A stretch of DNA of 30,357 bases from CAYTRP01 sp964625145 (lineage in GTDB: Bacteria; Sumerlaeota; Sumerlaeia; SLMS01; JAHLLQ01), in the NCBI GenBank assembly GCA_964625145.1, contig CAZVAQ010000029.1, positions 1 through 30,357 of the forward strand, read 5' to 3'. Below the pieces are notes generated by a model that worked only from the letters and a program-made list of their open reading frames with translations, did no database searches and was not told the DNA's origin. Shown here piece after piece: positions 16,816 through 25,284 of this stretch (the first letter of the stretch is position 1; the number at the start of each line of letters is the position of its first letter). A program made the translations under genes and the position numbers.

Positions 16816-18231
16816 ATGAGGTTGGCTCCAACCGCACTGGCAATCGGCCTCGTTTCGATGGCTGGTTCCGCCTTTCCTGCGTCGGTGACTGTCCACTCCA
16901 ATGGGGTGTCGGGAAATTACGCATCGATCGGCGCCGCCCTGGCAGCCGTGCAGTCGGAATCACCCGGACCCGGCAACGCGGATGTCATCACGATCCTGAA
17001 CGAGGGCCCCTTTCGCGAAGGCGCCCTTGTGATCAGCGGCGATGCGCACGCCAATCATATCCTCATCCACGCAGCGAACGGCGTGCGCCCCATTGTTGTC
17101 AGCACCAGCACCGGCGCCAACGCCATCGAGATCCGGAAGAATGGACGCGCTGAAATTCGCGACCTGATAATCATTCCCGCCCACAACATTAGCCAAACTG
17201 CAACGCGCGCCATCCTCTATCAAGCGCCCACCACTGGCTCCACGGGTTATGATTATCATCTGCAGAACATTCTGATTTCATCGAACAATGGCAAGGATCG
17301 CCCCGTTGCCGGCTTGGACGGTCTTGGCAGTCCACTCTTCAATCCGAACCGGCATGTCAGCTTTCGCGGCGACGCGGGCATTCGCGGCAACTCGACGGAC
17401 AACACCAACGTCTACAAGATGAACCTTCGCAGTGTCGTGGTGAGCAGCCTCCAATCCGATGCACCCTACGGCCTGCGCAGCTTCCAGGACGGCGCGCCGG
17501 GGAGCGAGCTCGCCATCGGCGAAGGTTGTGTCTTCTCGCGCATCAACAGCAACACCACCGAAGGCGCGGCCATCAACCTCGGCGGGATGCTCGGAGCGCC
17601 CAGCATTGGCCGTATTCAGGGCAGCGAGGGTGCCCCCGTCCTGGTCACGGACAACGGCGTGCCGGGCCTCTACATGACCGGCACTGATCCGGAGTCGTAC
17701 TCCATCGCAAACACTATCTTTGCCCGCAACAAGCGCGAAGCGATCTTCATCGTGAATCCGCAGCTATCGGGCGCCTTTGCGAACGTCACCGTCGTCGGCA
17801 ACACGCGCTATGCCATGCGGCTGGCCAACAATGACGGCAGCGCCCTCAACTTCGCCGGCAGCGTGACCGTGACGGACAGTATCATCGCCGGCAACGGCAG
17901 CGTAGTCGTCACCAACGCGATCCAAGGCGCACTCGCCGCGGCCGGATCCCTGACCTTCACCAACAGCGCGCTGGTTCATAGCGGCCCTTACCGGCTGAAC
18001 CAATTCTACCCGAACGGCATCAACGTCACCGGCTCGGGCACGGTCACCCTGGAAAATGTCACAAACGCAGACCCGCGCTTCGTCACCATCAACCCGCTCT
18101 ACGACAATTTCGCGATGGTGACGGCCGATGAGTACGCCTCTGCTGGATCCGCAGCCAGTCCTCTGAGTGGCGCGGGACAGTACGATCCCCTGGGCGGACG
18201 CGACAATTTCGCCTGGTACTTTCACGACTAA
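16816..18231 (+). CDS. Secreted single-unit paralogue of the tandem repeat protein
   Basis: This 471-residue protein has a signal peptide (residues 1-22, ending AFPAS) and is equivalent to one unit of the preceding protein: TVHSNGVSGNY at the start, ILNEGPF, AANGVRPIV, a GLRSFQDGAPGSELAIGEG segment, GGMLGAP and NADPRFV near the end. It has no dockerin tail, so it would be freely secreted or attached another way. A parallel beta-helix fold is inferred. No catalytic motif was seen. The start at 16816 is placed by the signal peptide; the ribosome site is poor, and an in-frame ATG at 16708 would force translation through the hairpin at 16734-16759. The EEP gene follows after 17 bases. Confidence 0.8.
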   Translation: MRLAPTALAIGLVSMAGSAFPASVTVHSNGVSGNYASIGAALAAVQSESPGPGNADVITILNEGPFREGALVISGDAHANHILIHAANGVRPIVVSTSTGANAIEIRKNGRAEIRDLIIIPAHNISQTATRAILYQAPTTGSTGYDYHLQNILISSNNGKDRPVAGLDGLGSPLFNPNRHVSFRGDAGIRGNSTDNTNVYKMNLRSVVVSSLQSDAPYGLRSFQDGAPGSELAIGEGCVFSRINSNTTEGAAINLGGMLGAPSIGRIQGSEGAPVLVTDNGVPGLYMTGTDPESYSIANTIFARNKREAIFIVNPQLSGAFANVTVVGNTRYAMRLANNDGSALNFAGSVTVTDSIIAGNGSVVVTNAIQGALAAAGSLTFTNSALVHSGPYRLNQFYPNGINVTGSGTVTLENVTNADPRFVTINPLYDNFAMVTADEYASAGSAASPLSGAGQYDPLGGRDNFAWYFHD

Positions 18232-18248
18232 GATCGGAATCTCCGCAG

Positions 18249-19604
18249 ATGTTCGCCACTTCCATTCTTCCCTCTGGTGTTATGGCCATTCTGCTGCCGC
18301 TGTGCATGGTCGTTTTCGGAACGACAGGGCGGCAGGCCGTCGAGCCCTCGGATACCATCCGCGTGGCGACCTACAACATCCAGACGGGTCGCATCTTCAG
18401 CTCCACGGGTGATCAAATCGAGACGAACATCACCAAGGTGGTCGAAGTCATTCGCGACCTGGACGTCGATTTCATTGGACTGGAGGAAGTCCGCGGCCAA
18501 TCACAGGCGCAGCAGATCGCCAACCAACTGGGCTTTAACTACGCCTACGGCCCCGCGTTGACGGGTCTTTCCCCGCTGGGGAATGCGATCCTGACTCCCC
18601 ATCCCATCATCCAGTCACAGAACCACCTGCTTCCCTTCGAGGATTGGCAACAGCGTGCGGCCATCGAGATCCTTTCCGAAGTCGACGGCGTCCGCATTCG
18701 CATGTTCGCCACGCACCTCACCTTCAACAATTACAGCGACAAGGACGACCAGATCATGGCCCTCATGGACCTGATCTCCAGCCGGACCGAGCCGTGCATT
18801 CTTGTCGGCGACTTCAATGACATGGACAACCGGCCCAATTCCTATTCCGGCAGCGGCTTCATCAACCTCATCACCGGATCCGGCCACGGAACGATCCTTC
18901 CCTCGGCGCCGAAGATGTTCGACTTCCACCGCAAGTGCGCCGACATGGACCAGGTGCGCAACGATCCTCCCTACTACTCGCTCAAGACTGATTGGGATCC
19001 GCCGCACCGCGATGCGAATACCGTCTCGCAGTGGGAACCGCGAGTCCGCATCGATCACATCTTCGTCTCTCCGGAGTTCTCGCTCGACTATCCCGGCAAT
19101 TCCGCCCGCGCCATCGACACCAGCGAGATCATGAATCGCCTTCATCCGGCGGCCCCAAAGCAATACGTCTCCGACCATCGCCCGGTCGTCGCCACGATGC
19201 TCATCCCGCGCCCGCCCGTTGAGCTGTTCCTCAACGCGCAACAAGGCCCAACTGTCCTGACGGTGGGGGAGAGCCGCACGATCTATGTCGGCGGCATTGA
19301 TGCAAAGGGCAATGCCGTCTCGCTGCTTCGCAGCGATTCCTCCGCGCCCACTGGTGACCCGACACGCACCGCGCGCATGATCCCCGGCGTCACCTGGACC
19401 TACACCGGCTCGGGGCTGTCCCTGCAAAACGTCGATCCGCTGCTTGGTTATGATCCGTTCATCCGCGGCCATCGGCCCACCTCGGCCGCCGTGCGCGTCA
19501 CGGCGACCAATCCGGGCAATGGCGTCCTGCTTGTACGGATCGGAAACGTACAGAAGACACTGAACATCACCGTCCTTTCCGAAGGCGAACGTTATACTTA
19601 CTGA
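18249..19604 (+). CDS. Secreted EEP-family phosphohydrolase with C-terminal Ig-like extension
   Basis: The 451-residue protein belongs to the endonuclease/exonuclease/phosphatase superfamily (DNase I fold), metal-dependent enzymes cleaving phosphodiesters or phosphomonoesters of nucleic acids, phosphoinositides or sphingomyelin. After an N-terminal hydrophobic export segment (about residues 7-26) the catalytic set is complete: Asn43 in ATYNIQ, Glu80 in GLEEV, His156 in FATHLT, Asp188/Asn190 in GDFND, Asp269 in RIDHIFVS, and Asp309-His310 in SDHRPV. Residues about 322-451 are an additional beta-rich region, possibly Ig-like. The gene starts 17 bases after the preceding stop, so cotranscription is likely. 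It is more distant from the three minus-strand EEP proteins at 23587-26105 than these are from each other. Substrate cannot be read from sequence. Confidence 0.85.
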   Translation: MFATSILPSGVMAILLPLCMVVFGTTGRQAVEPSDTIRVATYNIQTGRIFSSTGDQIETNITKVVEVIRDLDVDFIGLEEVRGQSQAQQIANQLGFNYAYGPALTGLSPLGNAILTPHPIIQSQNHLLPFEDWQQRAAIEILSEVDGVRIRMFATHLTFNNYSDKDDQIMALMDLISSRTEPCILVGDFNDMDNRPNSYSGSGFINLITGSGHGTILPSAPKMFDFHRKCADMDQVRNDPPYYSLKTDWDPPHRDANTVSQWEPRVRIDHIFVSPEFSLDYPGNSARAIDTSEIMNRLHPAAPKQYVSDHRPVVATMLIPRPPVELFLNAQQGPTVLTVGESRTIYVGGIDAKGNAVSLLRSDSSAPTGDPTRTARMIPGVTWTYTGSGLSLQNVDPLLGYDPFIRGHRPTSAAVRVTATNPGNGVLLVRIGNVQKTLNITVLSEGERYTY

Positions 19605-19642
19605 ATGACCAGCGAATTTCAACTCCACAAGACACGGTTCAA

Positions 19643-22219
19643 ATGAGCGAAGAAGCCGCCGCCGCCCTCGTCCCCCCCCTTGAGATCCATTCGGAACTAG
19701 GCCGGATGCAGGGCATCGACATTGCGATCGTTGCCGCCTACATCATCTTCTCGATCGCGCTTGGCGTCATCCTTAGCAAACGCTCCCGCGAGTCCCTCTC
19801 GTCCTACTTCACGTCGGGAGGCAAGATGCCGTGGTGGCTTCTCGGCACCTCCATGGTCGCGACCACGTTCGCCGCGGACACGCCGTTGGTGCTGAGTGGT
19901 TTCGTCTCCTCGCAGGGCATCTCACAGAACTGGTTCTGGTGGTGCGGCGTGATGATGGTCATGGGCGGCGTCTTCTTCTTCGCGCGCCTGTGGCGCCGCG
20001 CCCGTCTCGCCACCGACACCGAACTGGTGGCCATTCGCTATTCCGGACAGTCCGCTCGGACACTTCGGACGTTTCGCGCGCTGTACCTCTCGCTTTTCTA
20101 CTCCATCATAATCATGGGCTGGGTGAACCTGGCGATGGTGAAGGTCGTCTCAGGCCTCATGTCGCCGATGGATCTGCGGATGGAGACAGTGGACAATGCC
20201 GTCACCTCTCTCCTTGAGTCCACCGGCTTCATCCAAACGGACAAGTTCGCGTTGTTGTCGGGGGAAGGAGAGTCTTCCGGCGCCAGCGTGAAGGTCATCC
20301 GCGAGGCAACGCCACGCCAGATCGAGGGCGGGCGGATAGTGGAGGATTTCTCGCGCTTCGAAGTGGCCGTTGAATCCCCCGGCGGCGCCGAGCTGGCCCG
20401 CCTTGATCTCATGGACCCCGCAAGCCCCCGCACCGTCGGGGCGCTGATCGAATGGCTGGACGCGCAGGAGGGCCTGACCGCGACGGTCTGGCGTGCTGCA
20501 TTGCTGGAGAAACCAATCGAGTCGCTCAATGCCCAGGAACTGACCTTGGGCTCCGGCTCTCGGGAGGGATTGCATGTCTATCGGGACTCGATCGCGGGGC
20601 GTCTCTCGCAAGTCCTGACCATCAAGATCCTCTTCGTCCTCTACATCATCACCATCGCCTACTGTGCCATTGGCGGGTTCTGGGGGGTTGTGGTCACCGA
20701 TTTGTTCCAGTTCACCATCGCCATGGCGGGATGTATCTACCTGGCCATCGCGGCGATTGGGTTGTTCGGGGGGCTTGGCCCCCTGCTGGAACGCTCGGAG
20801 TTGATGTTTGGCGCGGCGGAAACCAACGCGATGCTATCGCTTGTGCCCCCATCCGCGGAGCAGACCGCCACGATCGCCGCCGCATCCGACCCCGGTTTGG
20901 TCAGCCGGGACGGCAATTTCAACCCGATGCCTTTCGAGGCATTCCTGGTCTTCATCCTTGTCTTCTGGTTCTCTGTGGGTTTCACGGATGGAGGGAATGT
21001 CTACGCGCAGCGCATGATTGGCGCGCGCAGCGAGCGCGACGCGATGCTGGCCTATCTGTGGTATGCGGTGGCGCACTTCTGTCTGCGCATGTGGCCATGG
21101 CTCTTGGTCGGCGTCGTGGGCGTTTGCCTTTTCCCAAACCTCGCCGCGCAGCAGATGATCGATCCCGGTGCCACGCGCTACGACGCGGAAATGAACTACA
21201 TCTACACGATGCGCGCAGTGCTGGGTCCGGGACTTCTGGGCATCATGGTCTCGACCTTCTTGGCGGCCTACATGTCCACCATTACCACGCACGTGAACCT
21301 CGCGGCTTCCTATCTGGTCTCCGACATCTACAAAGCCGAGTTGGTGAAGGGGAAATCCGAGCAGCACTACGTCACCATGGCCATCGTGGCGACCCTGCTC
21401 GTTTCGGCGCTTGGCATCGTCACCACGCTCTTCCTCACCACCATCGGCGGAGCGTGGTTCCTGATCGCATCTCTCAACGGTGGCATCGGCATCGTCTATA
21501 TCTTGCGGTGGTACTGGTGGCGCATCAATGCCTGGAGCGAGCTATCGTGCATGGTCGCCCTCCTTGTGGGGACGCTGCTCATCCAGTCAATCGCCTGGGG
21601 GGACGAGTGGAAGGTCGCCCGCGACCAGGGCGTGCCGTACACGGGCACCGCCCCCGTTTGGTTCGTGAATAATCTCGAGTCCAATGGCGTTCTTGCGCCG
21701 GTGATCAACTCCATCTCGATGAAGGTCCAGTGGACCCGCGAGGTGACCATCGCCGATGGCACGATCGTCAAGGTGCCCCGCAGCATCAACTTCGCGCAGA
21801 TGCCCTTCAACATCCTGCTGCTCGTCCCGTTCTCCATCATCGTGTGGCTCTCGGTGACGCTTCTGACCAAGCCCACCGACCGCGACGCGCTGATCCGGTT
21901 CTATCGGCGCGTGCGACCCGGCGGGCCCGGCTGGCGTGCCATCGCGTCGCAATGTCCCGACATCCCGCGCGAGGAGACGCTTCTCAACCGGAAAAACTTC
22001 CTGTGCTGGCTGCTTGCGTGCATCGCCATCTACGCGGCGCTGTTTGGCATGGGCGATATCTTCTTCTTCTCTACTTGGCGTGGTGTCATCCTGCTCCTCG
22101 TCGCCTTCGCGGCGGGCTGGGGCGTCGCCGTGATGCTCAAGGATGACGGAAAGCCCGATAGAATAACTGATAACCCTCAAGACACTCATAATGCCATTCC
22201 CGCACAGGAAGGAAACTGA
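19643..22219 (+). CDS. SSS-family sodium:solute symporter with large insertion
   Basis: The 858-residue inner-membrane protein is a sodium/solute symporter family transporter. Family landmarks are SYFTSGGKMPWWLLGTSM, GFTDGGNVYAQRMIGARSER, and the helix YMSTITTHVNLAASYLVSDI, where Ser/Thr residues help form the sodium site. It is much longer than the usual 480-600 residues. About 145 extra residues (roughly 175-322) interrupt the region after the early helices and are hydrophilic, with the feel of a small soluble domain; a second soluble stretch lies before the last helices. No good ribosome site precedes 19643; the next Met (residue 22) would also keep all membrane helices. It is 38 bases after the EEP gene and 1 base before the oxidoreductase start, so transporter and enzyme are probably made together. 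Confidence 0.87.
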   Translation: MSEEAAAALVPPLEIHSELGRMQGIDIAIVAAYIIFSIALGVILSKRSRESLSSYFTSGGKMPWWLLGTSMVATTFAADTPLVLSGFVSSQGISQNWFWWCGVMMVMGGVFFFARLWRRARLATDTELVAIRYSGQSARTLRTFRALYLSLFYSIIIMGWVNLAMVKVVSGLMSPMDLRMETVDNAVTSLLESTGFIQTDKFALLSGEGESSGASVKVIREATPRQIEGGRIVEDFSRFEVAVESPGGAELARLDLMDPASPRTVGALIEWLDAQEGLTATVWRAALLEKPIESLNAQELTLGSGSREGLHVYRDSIAGRLSQVLTIKILFVLYIITIAYCAIGGFWGVVVTDLFQFTIAMAGCIYLAIAAIGLFGGLGPLLERSELMFGAAETNAMLSLVPPSAEQTATIAAASDPGLVSRDGNFNPMPFEAFLVFILVFWFSVGFTDGGNVYAQRMIGARSERDAMLAYLWYAVAHFCLRMWPWLLVGVVGVCLFPNLAAQQMIDPGATRYDAEMNYIYTMRAVLGPGLLGIMVSTFLAAYMSTITTHVNLAASYLVSDIYKAELVKGKSEQHYVTMAIVATLLVSALGIVTTLFLTTIGGAWFLIASLNGGIGIVYILRWYWWRINAWSELSCMVALLVGTLLIQSIAWGDEWKVARDQGVPYTGTAPVWFVNNLESNGVLAPVINSISMKVQWTREVTIADGTIVKVPRSINFAQMPFNILLLVPFSIIVWLSVTLLTKPTDRDALIRFYRRVRPGGPGWRAIASQCPDIPREETLLNRKNFLCWLLACIAIYAALFGMGDIFFFSTWRGVILLLVAFAAGWGVAVMLKDDGKPDRITDNPQDTHNAIPAQEGN

Positions 22220-22220
22220 C

Positions 22221-23516
22221 ATGAATCTCACGGAAGCCGTCATGGTTGGAGCCGGGCACCGGAGCCGTTTTGCCTTTGGCGCATACGCGCACCGGCACCC
22301 TGACAAGCTCAAGTTCATCGCCGTCGCCGAGCCCGACGAGGAGCGCCGGCTGCGCTTTGCCGAGGAGCACAGCATCCCCAAGGAGATGCAGTTCCATGGT
22401 TGGGAGGACCTGGTGAAGCGCGCGCCTCTCGCGCCTCTCTGCGTCAACGCAACCATGGATCATGATCACATCGATTCCGCCATCGCGTTGCTCAAGGCCG
22501 GCTACCACCTCCTGCTGGAGAAGCCCATGGCCGACACGCCGCGTGGGTGCGTGGAGATCGCGCAGACGGCCCTTGAGCTCGGCCGCTTCCTCCAGATCAG
22601 TCACCCGCTGCGCTTCACCACCTTCTACACGGAGGTGAAGCGGCTCCTCGACAGCGGCGCCATTGGCCGGCTTCTCTCCATTTCCATGAGCGAGAACATT
22701 GGCTACTATCACTTCTCGCACAGCTACGTCCGCGGCAATTGGCGGCGCATCGACGAGAGTGGCCCCCTCGTGCTCACCAAGTGCTGCCACGACATGGACA
22801 TCGCCACATGGCTCACCAACAGCCCCGTGTCAGAGGTCAGCTCCCAGGGCGGTCTCACGCATTTCCGCAGCGAGAACGCACCCGCCGGCGCGCCCAAGCG
22901 CTGTCTGGACGGATGCCCAGTCGCAGCGACATGCCCCTACTACGCCGAGGCCATGTACCTGCAGCCCGAGGCGGAAGGCTTCGCCACGGCCATCAGCGTC
23001 GACCTCTCCTTGGAAGCACGGCGCAAAGCAGTCCTCAATGGCCCATACGGCCGATGCGTCTATCACTGCGACAATGACACACCCGACCAGCAATGCGTCG
23101 TCGCCCAGTTCGCCAATGGCGTGCTACTCGACTTCGCCGTTCACGCCAACACGCCCGACATTTCGCGCACCATCCGCGCCATCGGATCCGAAGGCGAGCT
23201 GAGCGGGCATTTCGAGAAGCACGACATCCGCATCATCCGCTACAAGCCCGGCCAGGGGAAGGGACTTGAGAAGGAATACCATCGGCCCGAGCCGCTGAAG
23301 GGTGGTCACAGCGGTGGCGACGAAGGCGTCATCAGCCACTTCCTCGACATCCTTCGCCGCAACGACTGGGAAGGCATGCGCGAATCATTGGAGATCGCCG
23401 TCGAAGGCCACCTCCTCTCCTTCGCCGCCGAAGCTGCACGCACCAGCGCCACCCGGATCCACATGAACTCCTATCGCGAGTCGGTGCTCAACGAACCGCT
23501 GCACACCGCTCACTGA
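22221..23516 (+). CDS. Gfo/Idh/MocA family NAD(P)-dependent oxidoreductase
   Basis: The 431-residue cytosolic enzyme has a Rossmann start (VMVGAGHRSRFAFGAYA), the family EKP motif at residues 100-102 (LLLEKPMA), and LTKCCHDMD at 185-193, with Lys187 and His190-Asp191 in the usual active-site region. A cysteine group (Cys228, Cys232, Cys238 in RCLDGCPVAATCPY) is typical of one subgroup of this family and could bind metal or be structural. Members oxidise or isomerise sugars, inositols and sugar acids. AGGAAGGAA at 22206-22214 is a strong ribosome site, inside the end of the symporter gene, whose stop lies one base before this ATG. Tight coupling suggests that this enzyme processes the solute imported by the symporter. 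It is convergent with the EEP run. Confidence 0.9.
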   Translation: MNLTEAVMVGAGHRSRFAFGAYAHRHPDKLKFIAVAEPDEERRLRFAEEHSIPKEMQFHGWEDLVKRAPLAPLCVNATMDHDHIDSAIALLKAGYHLLLEKPMADTPRGCVEIAQTALELGRFLQISHPLRFTTFYTEVKRLLDSGAIGRLLSISMSENIGYYHFSHSYVRGNWRRIDESGPLVLTKCCHDMDIATWLTNSPVSEVSSQGGLTHFRSENAPAGAPKRCLDGCPVAATCPYYAEAMYLQPEAEGFATAISVDLSLEARRKAVLNGPYGRCVYHCDNDTPDQQCVVAQFANGVLLDFAVHANTPDISRTIRAIGSEGELSGHFEKHDIRIIRYKPGQGKGLEKEYHRPEPLKGGHSGGDEGVISHFLDILRRNDWEGMRESLEIAVEGHLLSFAAEAARTSATRIHMNSYRESVLNEPLHTAH

Positions 23517-23536
23517 GGACGACTCCGCATCCCATT

Positions 23537-23575
23537 GACCGCCGGACATGTCATCACTCGATGGCCGGTCCGGTT
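23537..23575. terminator. Imperfect terminator between convergent operons
   Basis: The 70 bases between the convergent stops hold an imperfect GC-rich inverted repeat (ACCG..CCGG against CCGG..CCGGT) followed on the plus strand by TTTGTC. It probably ends the oxidoreductase transcript and may serve both directions. Confidence 0.4.
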
Positions 23576-23586
23576 TGTCATGTTGC

Positions 23587-24435
23587 CTATCTCCCCACCC
23601 ACTCCAACTCCACCAGGATGGGGCGATGGTCCGATGCCATCGGTTCATCAATCACCTCCGCCCGCACCACCCGCCACGGCGCATGACCTGGTACCAGGAT
23701 GTAATCAATCTTTCGAACTGGTTCATCGGCAGGAAATGTCAGCATCTCATCCGGCATGCAGTCCCGCCATCGCGACAGGAGCAACTGGATCGTCTCACTT
23801 CCCGGCATCGCGTTCATGTCACCGCTCACGATGGCCTTCGCCCCGCCCGTATCGGCCAGTAAGTTCATCAATAGTTCGGCCTGTACCAGCCGGTGCGCCT
23901 CTGCCTGGTGGTGCAGGTGCGTCCCAACAAACAGCAGGTCCGGCCGGCGGTCGTCTCCGGGAACATCGGCCAGCAAGGCGATGCGCTCCTCGCCATCCGT
24001 CGCTCCGGGCAGTTCACGCACAGTAAGTGACCGGATCGGCCAGCGCGACAGGATTGCCTGTCCATACTCGCCGCCGTCATAATCGCGCGCCTTGCCAAAC
24101 TCTCCGTGCAGCCCCGTCAGGCGGGCAATCTCCGCCACCTGATCCACCTGCCCGCTGCGGCGCACGCCCACGTCCACTTCCTGCAGCGAGACGACATCCG
24201 GGTCCACCGCGGCGATGACTCCCGCAATTCGTGCGGCGTCCACAACGTCATCCATTCCGCGGCAATGGTGGATGTTGTACGCCATCACCTTCAGACGGAA
24301 TGGCGCCGCGTCGTCAGCACTCCTGCGCGCGGCGCATCCCGTTGTGACCACCACCGCGAGGACGGTGGACAACAACACGCGAATGACACCCTGGAAACTT
24401 ACCACTCCCGGTTCACCTTTCCGCCAATGTCTCAT
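23587..24435 (-). CDS. EEP-family lipoprotein, third in the run
   Basis: The 282-residue protein is an endonuclease/exonuclease/phosphatase superfamily enzyme with a lipoprotein-type signal: hydrophobic residues 18-32 then TTGC, Cys34. The -3 residue is Thr, so the lipobox is slightly off-consensus. Catalytic residues are present: Asn54 in MAYNIHHC, Glu86 in SLQEVD, His173 in GTHLHH, Asp206/Asn208 in GDMNA, Asp244 in RKIDY, and Asp269-His270 in ASDHRP. It shares the exact motif GGEYGQAILSRWPI with the two genes before it. GAGGTG lies six bases upstream of the ATG at 24435, and the upstream paralogue ends only nine bases earlier. It would act on the outer face of a membrane. Substrate unknown. 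Confidence 0.85.
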   Translation of the reverse strand: MRHWRKGEPGVVSFQGVIRVLLSTVLAVVVTTGCAARRSADDAAPFRLKVMAYNIHHCRGMDDVVDAARIAGVIAAVDPDVVSLQEVDVGVRRSGQVDQVAEIARLTGLHGEFGKARDYDGGEYGQAILSRWPIRSLTVRELPGATDGEERIALLADVPGDDRRPDLLFVGTHLHHQAEAHRLVQAELLMNLLADTGGAKAIVSGDMNAMPGSETIQLLLSRWRDCMPDEMLTFPADEPVRKIDYILVPGHAPWRVVRAEVIDEPMASDHRPILVELEWVGR

Positions 24436-24444
24436 CAGTGCACC

Positions 24445-25284
24445 TCAACGAATGAAAAGTGAGTCTCCGCCCTGCCATTCCAGCGTCACCATCAGCGGCC
24501 GGTGATCCGAAGCCACGGGCTCGTTGATGACCTGCCAACCGACCAGGCGCCATGCGTGCCGTTTGGCGGCCATCACATAATCGATCTTTCTGTTTGGATT
24601 GGAGGACGGGATTGCATGCGCATTGGGTGGCGACAAGTCCACCCAGTCTGCCTTGATGACCTGCATGGTCAGGCTGTCGGGCCGGGCGTTCATGTCTCCG
24701 GCCAGCAGCTTTACAGGCTGCGGGTATTGCCGCATCAGGCTGATGAGCCGGACAGCCTGCGGCAACCGCAGACTCTCGTCCGCATGGTGAAGATGCGTTC
24801 CGGCGAAGACGATCGTGGGGCGGCGCTGATCGCCACGGATCGTCGCCACGATCGCAATGCGCTGCTCCTGGCCCGCTTCCGTTGGGAGCTGGTGAACATC
24901 AAAGGACTCGATCGGCCAACGCGACAGGATCGCCTGGCCGTATTCGCCTCCTTGGTAGTTGATCGCCTTTCCGAAACGCACATGCATTCCCGTCAAGCGG
25001 CCCAGTTCCGCCGCTTGATCCACGCGCTGACTGCGCGTCGTAAGCCGGTCAACCTCCTGCAAGGCCACAATGTCCGGGTTCGCTGCCTTGATCACATTGG
25101 CAATGCGTTGCACGCTCAGGACATCGTCCGTCCCAAGGCAGTGCTTGATGTTGTAGCTCATCACGCGCACCACGACGCGGTCATCCGGCTCCGGTACCTC
25201 CGCGGGGGAGGTCACCGACTTCGCTGCCGCTCCCAGCATCGCCAGGAATAGCAGCAGTGTGATCGCAATGCGCAGGTTCTTCAT
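24445..25284 (-). CDS. EEP-family exported protein, second in the run
   Basis: The 279-residue paralogue has the EEP catalytic set: Asn45 in MSYNIKHC, Glu77 in ALQEVD, His164 in GTHLHH, Asp197/Asn199 in GDMNA, Asp235 in RKIDY and Asp260-His261 in SDHRP. Its N-terminus (residues 1-21, ending GAAAK) looks like a normal cleavable signal peptide with no lipobox Cys, unlike its neighbours, so it may be released rather than anchored. Its ATG overlaps the stop of the preceding gene by four bases (ATGA at 25281-25284), a classic translational coupling. The three paralogues are close enough to have arisen by tandem duplication but have diverged well, so they may have separate substrates. Confidence 0.86.
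   Translation of the reverse strand: MKNLRIAITLLLFLAMLGAAAKSVTSPAEVPEPDDRVVVRVMSYNIKHCLGTDDVLSVQRIANVIKAANPDIVALQEVDRLTTRSQRVDQAAELGRLTGMHVRFGKAINYQGGEYGQAILSRWPIESFDVHQLPTEAGQEQRIAIVATIRGDQRRPTIVFAGTHLHHADESLRLPQAVRLISLMRQYPQPVKLLAGDMNARPDSLTMQVIKADWVDLSPPNAHAIPSSNPNRKIDYVMAAKRHAWRLVGWQVINEPVASDHRPLMVTLEWQGGDSLFIR

Noticed and set aside
18615..19628. 337-codon minus-strand frame opposite the secreted EEP gene
   Set aside because: No domain or start signal; the plus strand has all EEP active-site motifs.
20452..21672. 406-codon plus-strand frame inside the symporter gene
   Set aside because: Shadow frame: His/Arg-rich, no family resemblance, and fully within the symporter, whose helices are clear.
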